Of a stretch of DNA of 64,000 nucleotides, positions 41,901 through 48,472 are shown in pieces (the stretch's first letter is position 1; each line of letters starts with the position of its first letter). The translations under genes were made by a program, and so were the position numbers. This DNA is from Hemicentrotus pulcherrimus (taxonomy: Eukaryota; Echinodermata; Echinoidea; Camarodonta; Strongylocentrotidae). The stretch is taken from contig BEXV01000272.1 in the NCBI GenBank assembly GCA_003118195.1, positions 204,232 to 268,231 of the forward strand, given 5' to 3'. Below the pieces are notes generated by a model. That model ran no database searches and was not told the origin of the DNA. It was given only the letters and a program-made list of their open reading frames with translations.

Positions 41901-44900
41901 TATGTAGAATTCCATTCAACACTTATTTAGGTCTGCAATTTTCCATGCATCAGTTTGTAATCAATCGGCATGATATCAAGCAAATTGATTTTGTAGGGCA
42001 TTTAAAAAGTAACTGTTTTTTAGAAAGTATTTCTCTATATATGTTTTACAAGTGCATTTATGGAAAACATGAGATTTCATTCAATGAGTAATTTCAAGTT
42101 GGGTGTTTAGGGCTGGTGTTAGTGTTAAATAAACACAAATACCAGCCCTAAACACCGAAATGGAAATCAGCTGGTGTCAATTAAGGCTTTGACCTCTGAA
42201 TATCGTCAACTTCCGGTAGCTAGTGTTATTGATTTTGCAAAATTGTCATCTGCTTAACCGACCTTTGTGGCTGGTGTTGATATTTTACGTACAAATGTCC
42301 TTTTCACTAACAAGCTAGCCCTTACAGATTAAACAAATGTTGATTTCCAGTTCGGTGTTAGTGTTGTATCCGCACAAAAGTCAACGCACGAACGATGCTA
42401 ATTTATTGTCTGACGATCAAATAAAAATATGTGAAACAGGTCCTTAAGTATGTGATCCATACATTCTTTTGTGTAAAATGAGTTATTTTATAAGACCAGA
42501 GAAATAAGTGTAATATTATTCTGTGCTTTTTATGATATCTTAAGTTTTGATGTACTGTTCTTAATTCATCGTCGTGAAATCAAATCTGTGTGGCAAAGTC
42601 ACAGTACAGTGCGCACATGCAGTGGTGTTAAGCTATCGATATTGATATCCGTATCGATCTCTTAATTTCATCAGCAAATTTTTTGCTCGATTTAAGAGCT
42701 CTTGACTGCTCTAAACACTAATACTTACACTAACACCCAACTTGAAATCACTCAATGTCTGTCATGGAGCTAATAATGCATTTTTACACATTTTGTTGTG
42801 TCATTAATAAATTAGCTGACTTAATTGTACCTCTCAAACCAGTACTTAGATGTTCAGTCAGTTATGAACCATTTCAGCTCTATACTGAGAGTATTCCAGT
42901 GTATGTATAGTCCTCAAAGATATTATAGGAAAATGATGAACCTAGTACAGCGTATCTTCATTTTATTTAGATGTCTCGGCTATGTATTTATGATACTTTC
43001 CACTTCCCTGTCAGTCGAGATCCATATTACAAACATTGAACTTGAATGTATATTAGAAACCTATAAATTTGGATTAAAGAGCACTTTCTATCTTTACGGC
43101 CTATAATAGTGTGCATTTTGAAAATGTAAACATCATACTGGATCCATTCAACCACATTTATCTTGACCATTGTACTCAATCATTGCATTATAGGCACATG
43201 TACTTAATGTATACCATGCTAGTCAAGATGGTGTATTATTGGAAATGTAGCTCATTCCTCTTTAGACTAGTTTCATAATTATTTAGATACACCTCATTTA
43301 AAAAGATGTTCTCACAAGTTATAAACATCTACTCCCTTTGACCTTTATGCAAAGATTTGCTGTGGGTAATCCTGTAGGCCTACTTTTCCTGTTCTATATC
43401 TTCTTGATATTTCATTTATAATTTACAATTCCTTTTTGTTTCAACTCTTCATTTATGTCTCATTTTTTTATATATATAAATAATATATCTTTGTACTCAT
43501 CTTTCTGGGTAGGATCTTTCTCCTGCTGATGTGATTTTGGCTTTGAGTCCACATCGACATAAAACAACGGTACATTCAACCATTCACTCATTGCATGAAC
43601 ATACTTTAATGTTGCGATTATAATATATAATGCATCTTGGCATACACAGTACATACATGTAGTTCACATCATATACACTTTTGCGTACGGTATATATAAA
43701 GTGATTTTTGTGTGTTGAAAATCATGCAAAACATGAAGATTTATAATCACATGCTTGGGTTATAGTAACCCTATACCCCATTCCATAGCAACTTCCTATT
43801 TAGAAAAGTCTTGAACATAAAAATGTGCATAGATATTAAATGTACGGTTATGAATGTGTTTGTTTCATTGCATGTAAATACATTTATATCTATATAAAAA
43901 CATATTTTGTCATTCTGTTGGTTACGAAACTGGAATTATGAATGACATTTTTGTTAGCTGCATGCAGCATATGATAGCATATACCCCTCCTACTTCCTAA
44001 ATTAGCCCCTCCCCTCCCCTACCCCTCCCCTCCCTCCGTAGCCCCCCACACTCTTTCCCCCAAACACTGGACCCCAACTAGACCAGGCAAAGCCCAGTTT
44101 ACTTACTAGAACTATATAGAGAACAAAAATTGACTAAACAGGTTAATACCAGACAAGGCCTAACTACATGTAAACTTCAACAAACAAACAAAAACACCTG
44201 ACTAAAACATTTGTACCAGATCAAACCAGACAGTGCAGGGTCTTAACCATTTGTGACAAGACAGACCAACACCAACTTTAGCATGACTGAACCAGATTAT
44301 ACAAGATCAAACCAGATCAAGAGAGGTTTTGACTAAGCTATCCAGAAAACCCATCAACCTCAGTCTGAGTAACAAGAGAATATACCAGACCATGTGGAAT
44401 GTAGCAAACAAGACCATCAATAACCTGGCTAAACCAGTTTATACCAACTGGAACCAGACCAGACAAGACTAAGCAAACTTTTTTTTATTACCCGGCCTAA
44501 CCATCTTAAAACACCCTCCTGAGAATGGCATTTATTCATTTCATGCTTTCCATCAGAATATACCCTGCCTAATTCATCCAATACCCCCACAATCCTTTAT
44601 CCTTAAAAATGATATTTATAAGGTGTATTAAACGTACATTTCATTGATAAAACTATTAAAAGCTACAATCATATTGTGCACGCATCTATTACAGAGGATG
44701 CTCAATTTAAGGTGCCTACAAAGAAGTAATATAAGTACCCTGGCTGCAGCCCAGCTGCCCAGCAGCCCAGCTACCTACCAGGTACCCAATGACTACACCT
44801 GGGTGGAGAGTGGCAAATGTAGATTAATTTCAATGAATTTACATGGTGGAAACCAAGATATATGTTAAACAAACAAACAAACAATGAGCCGAATTTAACT

Positions 44901-47294
44901 TTAATAGTGAGAACTTCATGTAAGACGAATGGTTTAATAAAAAAGATTAACACTTTGTCTATAGCAAAGGTATATTAAAAGTGTAGAAATACTAAATATA
45001 CATTTTTTCCCCTATGTCTATTCCTTCACGATGCTACTACATACCATGCATGTTGAATGTTGCTTTATTCATCCGTTCTTTGTTTGGTATCCTTTGCTAT
45101 TTTCCAGCCCATCATTTACAAATAATTATCATTTTTATTCTTTCTTTCCTTTTTTTTATGTTTTTGCATGTCAAAGTTATCAGTTTGTTTTTATAAAATC
45201 TTAAATATGAAACTATTCATTAGAGGGGAAAGGGACATTTCTCTAATTAATGCAAATGTTAAAATTGTACCTTAAACCTTGATATGAATATATTTTGACA
45301 TTTTATCAGCACTTAGTCCTGGTAGAGATTGCATTATGCTTTTTACAAATGTTTGAATTTGATCAAATCAATGCACAGTGCTAATCACTCCATAGTAGTA
45401 TTCTTCCGTAGATGTTTAGCATATGCGAATCAACATTCTTTAATGGAAAGATGTAAAAAGATCTGTTTATTACGTGCATGACTAACTGTTGATTACTATG
45501 ACGGAATGACAGTGTGTTTGCTGGCTACAAGAAGGTCTAACTCTGTTTAAAAGGATAGGGTTATCACGTTTTTGGCATCCAGCCAACATTAGACTATGTG
45601 AAGTGCATGTGCTTAGAAAATTCTATTTATGTTTTAGATTTTTAGATTTAAAGAACCTTGCATTTAACAGCCATCAATGCATGTTACTGGTTTCACTCTT
45701 TCATTGCAATTTGGTAAACTGAAATTTGCATGAGAGCTGCATACAAATCAAATAGGGACTTCTAAAGCATAAAAAGTATGTTAATAATACTCTGACATCA
45801 TATCAAAATTCCTTTTGATAGAGGAAAAAAATGAAGAGATATTGAAAAGTTTTGTCCGACATGAAGCTTAAAAATTGAGTAACATTTTATTATTATGGCA
45901 TTCAACAAACTTGAAATACAATAATGATAGACATACGATGCGCAATGCCTTCTTATCACATAAAGTTAGTTTGATTTTCCCTTATTAAAAGCAAAAAAAG
46001 TATCTACTGAATGGGGAAAAGGGTGTATCATGTTCTCTATGACATGGCAAATTTTAATATAGAAAGAATATTAGAAGTAGATCGATTCAATATCGGATGT
46101 GTCGCTAATGGGAAGCTGGTTACGTGTTGGCACATACATCTCTTGGAGTCGATCTATTTTTTAAAACCTCTTTTACAGTACTCTATGAAAATGTTAACTT
46201 GTTGATCATACGCAATCATGCTTCCATTCAGCATCTGTAATTGACTCTAAGAAATAACACTTGTAGCATGTGCATGTATAGCATATATCAAATCCATTTT
46301 AGTACTGGCGTGTACTAATTTATCATCCATTGATATGTTTGTTGGTTAGGGAGCTTGTGTATAATGGAAGATATACTTGTATGAATAATGACTTAAACTC
46401 AATTATGTTGTTCTGTCTTATATTTGTTATCATATCATCATGAGCCAGAAGGGGGTTAATTTATTAACTTTAATACAGAGATAATACCCTTCTGCTTCTA
46501 AACAGATGATATTCAATGTGATGACATATGTATAAACATTGTATTTTATACAAAGTATGCAATGTCTGTTCATGAAGGTTTTCAAAGAAGTTTTCTTCCA
46601 ATCAAAGGTCTTTCTCAGTCACAGCAATGTGATGAATCAGAACCAGGGTGTACAATTAAAGATATCTTGCTTTTATATGATCATTAAAAAGATAAGTCTA
46701 GCTATGTGAAGTATAACTTCTAAAGGGAATTTTAAGACGTAAATGTAATCTGCTCTTTTTTTTTAAGTATCCATTTTAAACATGGCTTGTATTCTCTCTC
46801 AACAGAGTGACAATCCCAGCATGCACCTGGTGGTCAAGCAGCCAGTTACCAGGGTCAAATCATTACCGGATAACTTCCAGTTTGCTCCTGATCAACAGAA
46901 TCAGACTTCCACCAATGGTAACCTTTTTTCCTTCCTCAACTTTTTAGTAAGACAGTGTATTATATGGTTAATTGGGTTTGTTTGACAGGGACTTTATGAA
47001 AGTTCTTTTCCTAGTCAATAATATTTAATCACAATTTATTTACTCATTTCATTAAAATTGTTATCTTGTAATTTTTCTTTAAAGTCAACTTTTTCCAAAA
47101 TTATTTTATCCCACCTTTTATTCATTCTTTCTCTCTTTCTAGGTCTGGCTCTCTCTGCTTCTCTACCTCTGTCTCTTTCTCTCTCTCTCTTTCTTGCCGT
47201 CTTTCCCTGTCTTTTCTCTCTCTGTCACTTGCTCTATCTATTTCTGTATCCCCTTATGCTTTATGGCTATTTCTCATTCTCTACCTCCCCTTCT

Positions 47295-47335
<41 letters not shown>

Positions 47336-48472
47336 CCACAATCACTCACTCTTCCATTTTTAATTTTTCCCTGAAAGTATCCACTAATCATTTACTCTTT
47401 TTTTTAATATGTGTTTCTGTATTTAAAATATATTAAAAATATTGTTTACATGCCTTACCGTTTGTGAATATATTCTGGGTCAATCAACTCAAAGTATTCT
47501 TTATGGTCTTTAGGTGTGGATGACAATTACAATGAGAAGAGTGATGGAGACCAGAACCTGCCGGTACCCCAGATGTACCTAAAACCCACAGAGAAGAGCA
47601 TTGCTGGGCAGCAATCCTCATCAGCTGATAGCATGTCAGCACCAGAGGGTCCTAAGGATACCTCTAGTCTGGGCCTCAGCAAGTCATCACTCAGAGCAGG
47701 TGGTGGCGGTAGTGGTGGTCTTGGGTGTGGTCTGATGGTGCCTGGTCGGGATAGTGAGAGAGAAGGAAGCCCAAACCCACAAAGGAAGTTTGCAGCACGC
47801 CAGCTGAACCCTGTGGACAACAATCCAGGAGGTGACTTGGGTGCCAGTAGTTATGATGCTGTACCAGCAGGGGTAGCAGGGTGTAGGGAAGAGGTGCCCT
47901 TGCAAGAATGGAGGGTACCGCCTCTAGTAATATCATCAACATCCAGTGAAGACGACTCTCAGAGGAGAGGTGCCAAGGCTCTAACAGAAAGTCCTACGAA
48001 AAAAGGGAAGAAGAACAGGGCTTCACCTGGGCGTAAAACCTCCCCCAAGAAAGTGAATCGTAATGGATCAAAAGGCAACAACAGCAAAGAGGTTAAGAAC
48101 CGATCAGACTCAATGCTGAGCGTTGAGTCCGGATGTTCAAGTGATAATGAATCGTTACTCAGTTCACCTCAAATTAGACAACGTAAATCTCGAAGAAAGA
48201 ATGCTCCTGCGTCCAACTCGTCATCATGCTCAAACAGTCCCAAACCTCGGCGTAGCCTCGGCGGTGCAAGTAACGAGGAGAGCGGGCTGAGGACTCCATC
48301 GCCGTTGGTTGGAAAGGGGCACAGCAACCCGTTACTATGGGAACCAAATGGACAAACAAATAATAGCCCAAGATTGGGAAATGGGACACAGAATGGTAGA
48401 TCATCACCACCTGCTGTTAATGAAGAATCAACGCAAGACAAATCTAAAAATAACAATGATCACCGAGTATGA
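3715..48472 (+). CDS. CACNA1G: T-type (Cav3) voltage-gated calcium channel alpha-1, 3' half
   Basis: Pore-forming subunit of a low-voltage-activated calcium channel in the plasma membrane, ortholog of vertebrate CACNA1G/H/I (invertebrates usually have one Cav3 gene). Exons run from the domain II turret to the stop TGA at 48470-48472. Diagnostic blocks seen: LTQEDWN (II pore, E), [13 protein letters not shown] (III pore, D), [10 protein letters not shown] (IV pore, D), the III S4 [17 protein letters not shown] and IV S4 [15 protein letters not shown]. The E/D/D pore set and the MKHLEES end of IVS6 separate T-type from L/N/P-type channels, and there is no IQ motif after IVS6. Splice phases of the listed exons agree throughout. 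Oddities: a stop-bearing exon extension before IIIS1, alternative IVS4-S5 exons, and many small tail exons. Promoter and start lie outside the window. Confidence 0.97.
4384..4539 (+). CDS. CACNA1G: Cav3 exon: domain II selectivity filter and IIS6
   Basis: Fifty-two codons in phase 0-0 between ccaccag and GAG|gtacgt. Contains LTQEDWN with the domain II pore glutamate, YNGM, and the S6 segment [22 protein letters not shown] content is clearly above the flanking introns. Confidence 0.96.
4801..5180 (+). repeat. Diverged tandem duplication in intron
   Basis: Two blocks of about 150-160 bp (4801-4960 and 5031-5180) share, in order, AAAGCAGAT, CACATTGACAA, TTTTTGCTCACTTT, AGAATGATATTTGTAAA and GTGGTTTTA. 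Between them is a short A/GAA-rich spacer. No coding content. Confidence 0.65.
5703..5977. mobile_element. Foldback/MITE-like element, family A copy 1
   Basis: Ends are inverted repeats: CCAGGGGGTGTTTCACAAAG at the left and its near complement GTGAAACGCCCCCCTGG at the right, with inner arms AAGTTGGACTTG / CAAGTCCAACTTAAG. Two further members lie at 32441-32739 and 33488-33800. No coding capacity. Confidence 0.8.
9459..9600 (+). CDS. CACNA1G: Cav3 exon: acidic II-III linker
   Basis: Acceptor ctgcacag, donor AATG|gtaatt; starts in phase 0, leaves one base. Encodes a very acidic Glu/Asp-rich cytoplasmic stretch ([20 protein letters not shown] and on). Such low-complexity acid patches are common after IIS6 in Cav3, but the sequence itself is not conserved. 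Its place between exons with matching phases supports it. Confidence 0.9.
10271..10455 (+). CDS. CACNA1G: Cav3 exon: II-III linker, Pro/Ser-rich
   Basis: Acceptor tttcctacag, donor TTG|gtgagt; completes the split codon and ends in phase 0. Encodes [20 protein letters not shown] and on to WDSDSQSL. The acceptor is a tandem acagcag (NAGNAG), so one alanine may be optional. Confidence 0.92.
11009..11214 (+). CDS. CACNA1G: Cav3 exon: II-III linker, Ser-rich
   Basis: Acceptor ttccaccag, donor GCAG|gtcagt; starts in phase 0 and leaves two bases. Encodes [20 protein letters not shown], then Asn/Ser/His-rich sequence. The R-x-x-S and S-P motifs are plausible kinase sites; no domain is present. Confidence 0.93.
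11215..11981 (+). other. Intron with a compact foldback element
   Basis: No exon recognised. The stretch 11330-11460 has an open frame on the plus strand, but it begins after a candidate acceptor whose phase would give an immediate stop. The foldback at 11727-11842 is listed separately. Confidence 0.6.
11727..11842. mobile_element. Compact foldback element with 26-bp inverted repeats
   Basis: Left arm CAGTAGGCTTGCGGTTGCAC..ATGTG (11727-11752) pairs with the right arm CACATGGTACAACCGCAAGC..CTACTG (11817-11842). The interior contains its own short hairpin, GAGTCC-TGAAAA-GGACTC, at about 11772-11789. No coding capacity. Confidence 0.75.
11982..12210 (+). CDS. CACNA1G: Cav3 exon: II-III linker
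   Basis: Acceptor ggtacatag, donor GCT|gtaagt; takes one base to complete AG|A, ends in phase 0. Encodes [20 protein letters not shown] through DPDAIDEA, again cytoplasmic, polar and acidic. Confidence 0.93.
14271..14660 (+). repeat. Imperfect CAT/TCA trinucleotide tract
   Basis: About 390 bases dominated by CAT, CGT and TAT triplets, with near-perfect runs at 14340-14375 and 14404-14430. Open frames of Ser, Ile or Met/Asp runs on both strands are products of the repeat, not genes. Confidence 0.95.
15225..15252 (+). repeat. GT dinucleotide microsatellite
   Basis: Uninterrupted run of about 13 GT units in the intron. Confidence 0.97.
17508..17841. mobile_element. Inverted-repeat DNA element (about 334 bp)
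   Basis: Left end TAGGCCTGTCTTCATCAGCT, then CGAGTTTGCCAAATAACCCG. Right end is its imperfect complement, with CGGGACATTTGGCAAACTCG and GCATGATGAGGACAGGCCTA. Arms are about 45 bp. The element ends in TA at both sides, which could be a TA target duplication. Non-autonomous. Confidence 0.75.
19733..19864 (+). repeat. Short direct repeat pair
   Basis: The string ATCATT-A(8-10)-TNACTTGCAAAATTGAGTAAAA occurs at about 19735-19773 and again at about 19826-19859, about 90 bp apart. Confidence 0.75.
20914..21018. mobile_element. Short foldback element (weak)
   Basis: TGATGGTAACATTGC at the left and GGCAAAGTTACCATCA at the right are near complements about 105 bp apart. Short arms make this less certain than the other elements. 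Confidence 0.4.
21590..21648 (+). CDS. CACNA1G: Cav3 exon: end of II-III linker (short donor form)
   Basis: Acceptor ttgatgcag; donor GGA|gtaagc at 21649 leaves two bases. Encodes the Cys-rich [19 protein letters not shown]. The split codon joins to the next exon as GA|G. This donor removes a following in-frame TAA. A second phase-matched donor lies 33 bases downstream (next entry). Confidence 0.85.
21649..21681 (+). CDS. CACNA1G: Stop-bearing alternative extension of the pre-IIIS1 exon
   Basis: Between the donor at 21649 and an identical GTAAGC donor at 21682 lie 33 bases (11 codons). In the exon frame they read TAA, then ALYLLSPRN and a split codon that joins in frame to [17 protein letters not shown]. 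From family knowledge this matches the conserved Cav3 motif W-[SV]-x-Y-[LI]-F-[SP]-P-E-N-R-F before IIIS1, with the TAA at or beside the conserved Trp. Either the short donor is used and the motif lost, or inclusion truncates the channel after domain II, or the sequence has an error here. Confidence 0.55.
21825..21872 (+). repeat. GGA/GAG purine tract
   Basis: AGGAGGAGGAGG run and a run of nine G inside a strongly purine-rich stretch (about 21770-21960) in the intron before IIIS1. The long open frames on both strands here are compositional. Confidence 0.85.
22043..22166 (+). CDS. CACNA1G: Cav3 exon: IIIS1
   Basis: Acceptor cctctgtag, donor CTG|gtaaga; takes one base, ends in phase 0. Encodes [17 protein letters not shown], then the S1 helix [17 protein letters not shown]. 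The phrase LNCIT-[LI]-AMERP is typical of domain III in Cav3. Confidence 0.96.
22167..22744 (+). other. Intron
   Basis: I see nothing beyond ordinary AT-rich intron sequence with a ttgtttccacag acceptor. Confidence 0.7.
22745..23125 (+). CDS. CACNA1G: Cav3 exon: IIIS2 to IIIS5
   Basis: The longest transmembrane exon, 127 codons in phase 0-0. Shows S2 ([20 protein letters not shown]), S3 ([18 protein letters not shown]), the voltage sensor S4 ([17 protein letters not shown] with regularly spaced arginines), the S4-S5 linker ([17 protein letters not shown]) and S5 ([20 protein letters not shown]). All match Cav3 domain III closely. Confidence 0.98.
23358..23486 (+). CDS. CACNA1G: Cav3 exon: IIIS5-pore extracellular loop
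   Basis: Forty-three codons, phase 0-0, between cccacctag and CAG|gtatta. Encodes [20 protein letters not shown] and [16 protein letters not shown]. It contains an N-x-[ST] glycosylation sequon (NRT), as in vertebrate Cav3 (NIT-N region), and two cysteines. Confidence 0.96.
23882..23971 (+). CDS. CACNA1G: Cav3 exon: domain III selectivity filter
   Basis: Thirty codons in phase 0-0. [19 protein letters not shown] includes the domain III aspartate that, with the domain IV aspartate, defines the T-type EEDD filter. Followed by AVGIDQQ. Confidence 0.97.
24492..24684 (+). CDS. CACNA1G: Cav3 exon: IIIS6 and start of III-IV linker (short form)
   Basis: Acceptor tgactttcag; donor CAAA|gtaagg leaves one base that joins in frame to the exon at 26620 (A|GA, Arg). 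Encodes [40 protein letters not shown] and a charged helix ending QLKLQKARQ. Confidence 0.95.
24685..24774 (+). CDS. CACNA1G: Alternative 30-codon extension in the III-IV linker
   Basis: If the donor at 24685 is skipped, the frame stays open and coding-like ([30 protein letters not shown]). A weaker donor ATTG|gtttgt at 24775 has the same phase, so the next exon is joined in frame (G|GA, Gly). Vertebrate and mollusc Cav3 genes splice optional segments at this same III-IV linker site. A stop TGA follows at 24794 if neither donor is used. Use of the second donor is inferred, not proven. Confidence 0.6.
24775..26619 (+). other. Intron
   Basis: No further exon seen. Carries a CT-dinucleotide tract (26407-26470) upstream of the domain IV acceptor. 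Confidence 0.7.
26407..26470 (+). repeat. CT microsatellite
   Basis: CT run with about 17 uninterrupted units, embedded in a longer pyrimidine tract 150 bases upstream of the IVS1 exon. Confidence 0.96.
26620..26771 (+). CDS. CACNA1G: Cav3 exon: end of III-IV linker and IVS1
   Basis: Acceptor ttcatcatag, donor CAG|gtcagt; takes two bases, ends in phase 0. Encodes [20 protein letters not shown] and the S1 helix [23 protein letters not shown]-x-x-Y-S is shared with vertebrate Cav3. Confidence 0.96.
27210..27319 (+). CDS. CACNA1G: Cav3 exon: IVS2
   Basis: Acceptor ttttactag, donor GATGG|gtaagt; phase 0 start, two bases left over. Encodes [20 protein letters not shown] and [15 protein letters not shown]. 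The split codon makes Gly where vertebrates have Arg (DGWNQ versus DRWNQ). Confidence 0.96.
27724..27854 (+). CDS. CACNA1G: Cav3 exon: IVS3 and voltage sensor IVS4
   Basis: Acceptor ttcccaacag, donor AGAG|gtaggt. Encodes [20 protein letters not shown] and the S4 block [15 protein letters not shown]. It leaves one G, which can be completed to Val by either of the two following exons. Confidence 0.97.
28198..28330. mobile_element. Foldback element with GGGCCCC ends
   Basis: Left end GGGCCCCATCTTACAAAGAG, right end CTCTTTGTAAGACGGGGCCC. The arms continue less perfectly (GATATCAATCGTAA / ATTGATTTGGATCGATCGTAG). It lies between IVS4 and the first alternative S4-S5 exon. Its CTTACAAAGAG core recalls the TTTCACAAAGA ends of family A. 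Confidence 0.75.
28469..28539 (+). CDS. CACNA1G: Cav3 alternative exon A: IVS4-S5 linker (divergent form)
   Basis: Seventy-one bases, acceptor cgcccacag, donor CAG|gtaaag, phase 1-0. Encodes (V)[19 protein letters not shown], then AIPQ. Eleven of 24 residues equal those of exon B at 29316, which has exactly the same length and phases. If both exons were joined, the frame would shift into a stop (TGCTTAAACTCTTGA), so inclusion should be mutually exclusive. This form differs from every vertebrate Cav3 I can recall. The polypyrimidine tract is weak and interrupted. Confidence 0.85.
29316..29386 (+). CDS. CACNA1G: Cav3 alternative exon B: IVS4-S5 linker (canonical form)
   Basis: Seventy-one bases, acceptor ccccatcag behind a long pyrimidine-rich tract, donor CAG|gtaatc, phase 1-0. 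Encodes (V)[19 protein letters not shown], then ALPQ, nearly identical to vertebrate Cav3. Joins to VGNLGLLF of IVS5. This is probably the default exon. Confidence 0.95.
29387..30680 (+). other. Intron
   Basis: Nothing recognised; AT-rich, with short open frames that have no coding character. Confidence 0.7.
30681..30759 (+). CDS. CACNA1G: Cav3 exon: IVS5
   Basis: Acceptor ctttgacag, donor TTAG|gtaagt; phase 0 start, one base over. Encodes [20 protein letters not shown], then ELFGRL, the domain IV S5 helix. Confidence 0.96.
30815..31345 (+). repeat. Degenerate minisatellite, GTGTGAACACA family
   Basis: About 530 bases of diverged units of roughly 11-12 bp (variants of GTGTGAACACA and GTGTGAACATG), covering most of the intron between IVS5 and the domain IV pore exon. 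The minus-strand frame of Cys/His/Val/Phe-rich repeats here is a by-product. Confidence 0.93.
31575..31696 (+). CDS. CACNA1G: Cav3 exon: domain IV pore loop and selectivity filter
   Basis: Acceptor ctgatttcag, donor AAG|gtaaac; takes two bases, ends in phase 0. Encodes [20 protein letters not shown] and [18 protein letters not shown]. The D of TGDNW is the domain IV filter aspartate. PCEGLGRHA is a Cav3 hallmark. Confidence 0.97.
32016..32303 (+). CDS. CACNA1G: Cav3 exon: IV pore-S6 loop, IVS6 and proximal C-terminus
   Basis: Ninety-six codons, phase 0-0, donor GGG|gtaagg. The extracellular loop is cysteine-rich ([14 protein letters not shown], four Cys versus two in vertebrate forms). S6 is [20 protein letters not shown], followed by [18 protein letters not shown] and a charged helix, the region corresponding to the Cav3 gating-brake-like proximal tail. 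Confidence 0.97.
32441..32739. mobile_element. Foldback/MITE-like element, family A copy 2
   Basis: Left end CAGGGGAGTGTTTCACAAAC, right end GTCTTTGTGAAACACTCCCC-TG; inner arms ACTATGGCAGG / CCTGCCATAGTTAAGTCCAA. About 299 bp, same ends as 5703-5977. Confidence 0.8.
32911..32968 (+). repeat. GA microsatellite
   Basis: About 16 uninterrupted GA units, then interrupted repeats. A short CA run (32888-32900) precedes it. Confidence 0.96.
33488..33800. mobile_element. Foldback/MITE-like element, family A copy 3
   Basis: Left end CAGGGGGGTGTTTCACAAAG, right end CTTTGTGAAACACCCCCTG; inner arms TAACTCTAAGTTGGACTTAA / TTAAGTCCAACTTAGAGTTA are a perfect 20-bp complement. About 313 bp, non-coding. Confidence 0.85.
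35140..35175 (+). CDS. CACNA1G: Candidate small Cav3 tail exon (12 codons)
   Basis: Thirty-six bases between cctgacacag and CAG|gtagtc, phase 0-0, reading [12 protein letters not shown]. Upstream sequence is pyrimidine-rich and the exon is GC-richer than its surroundings. No homology recognised; it rests only on splice sites and phase. Confidence 0.4.
35176..39054 (+). other. Intron
   Basis: AT-rich, no exon seen. One GA/G-rich patch (37277-37310). Confidence 0.65.
37277..37310 (+). repeat. GA run followed by G-tract
   Basis: AGAGAGAG run directly followed by ten G, a T and five G. Confidence 0.9.
39055..39087 (+). CDS. CACNA1G: Candidate Cav3 tail microexon (11 codons)
   Basis: Thirty-three bases in phase 0-0, reading [11 protein letters not shown], between a very long pyrimidine tract ending tatatag and AAG|gtatac. 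Splice signals are good; the peptide has no recognisable family match. Confidence 0.5.
39088..41563 (+). other. Intron
   Basis: AT-rich; no exon or repeat element recognised. Confidence 0.6.
41564..41620 (+). CDS. CACNA1G: Small Cav3 tail exon (19 codons)
   Basis: Phase 0-0 between gcatgaaacag and AAG|gtattt. Reads [19 protein letters not shown], polar and Ser/Lys-rich like the surrounding tail, with an R-P-D and S-x-x-[ED] sites. The upstream tract is pyrimidine-rich. Confidence 0.65.
41621..43512 (+). other. Intron with a 674-bp inverted-repeat element
   Basis: No exon recognised. The element at 42083-42756 is listed separately. Confidence 0.6.
42083..42756. mobile_element. Inverted-repeat DNA element (about 674 bp)
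   Basis: Left end AATGAGTAATTTCAAGTTGG-GTGTT, right end complement TAACACCCAACTTGAAATCACTCAAT. A second motif, CTGGTGTTAGTGTTAAATAA, sits inside the left end and recurs in part near 42353. No transposase frame is seen, so it would be non-autonomous. Confidence 0.7.
43513..43569 (+). CDS. CACNA1G: Small Cav3 tail exon (19 codons)
   Basis: Phase 0-0 between tctgggtag and ACG|gtacat; reads [19 protein letters not shown]. Same length as the exon at 41564. Two S-P motifs. No family match; supported by signals, phase and composition. Confidence 0.6.
44004..44038 (-). other. G-quadruplex-prone tract (minus strand)
   Basis: Plus strand is repeated CCCCT; the minus strand therefore carries six or more GGGG/GGG runs separated by single A or TA, a classical G-quadruplex pattern on the template strand of the channel gene. 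Confidence 0.6.
44060..44480 (+). repeat. Degenerate ACCAGAC-type repeat tract
   Basis: About 420 bases in which ACCAGAC, AACCAGA and GACTAA-like words recur irregularly and G is relatively scarce. It looks like an old, diverged minisatellite upstream of the exon at 44695. Confidence 0.6.
44695..44781 (+). CDS. CACNA1G: Cav3 tail exon (29 codons)
   Basis: Phase 0-0 between tctattacag and CAG|gtaccc. Reads [20 protein letters not shown], then [11 protein letters not shown]-rich relative to flanks. The open frame continues for 24 codons past the donor, so a longer form (YTWVESGK) with a later donor is possible but would be out of phase. Confidence 0.65.
44782..46805 (+). other. Intron
   Basis: No exon or element recognised; AT-rich, with a ctctctcaacag acceptor at the end. 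Confidence 0.6.
46806..46917 (+). CDS. CACNA1G: Cav3 exon: distal cytoplasmic tail
   Basis: Phase 0 start, one base over; donor AATG|gtaacc. Reads [20 protein letters not shown] and [17 protein letters not shown]. The V-K-S-L-P-D-[ND] phrase resembles the RTHSLPNDSY motif in the vertebrate CACNA1G tail, as far as I recall it. Confidence 0.88.
47130..47340 (+). repeat. CT-rich microsatellite tract
   Basis: Interrupted CT repeats over about 210 bases, with a pure run at about 47299-47328, in the intron before the last exon. The Ser/Leu-rich open frames here are compositional. Confidence 0.95.
47514..48472 (+). CDS. CACNA1G: Cav3 last exon: Ser-rich C-terminus and stop
   Basis: Acceptor ggtctttag; takes two bases (G|GT), then 318 codons to TGA. 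Low-complexity cytoplasmic tail: GGGGSGG stretch, [14 protein letters not shown] (acidic, casein-kinase-like sites), a strongly basic block [18 protein letters not shown], many S-P and R-x-x-S sites, ending [13 protein letters not shown]-[ST] is reminiscent of the PPSITID motif in CACNA1G tails; this is a weak comparison. No PDZ ligand of class I is evident. Confidence 0.93.

Noticed and set aside
47527..48456. Long minus-strand frames opposite the last channel exon
   Set aside because: Shadows of the GC-rich plus-strand exon, which has matching splice phase and tail composition.
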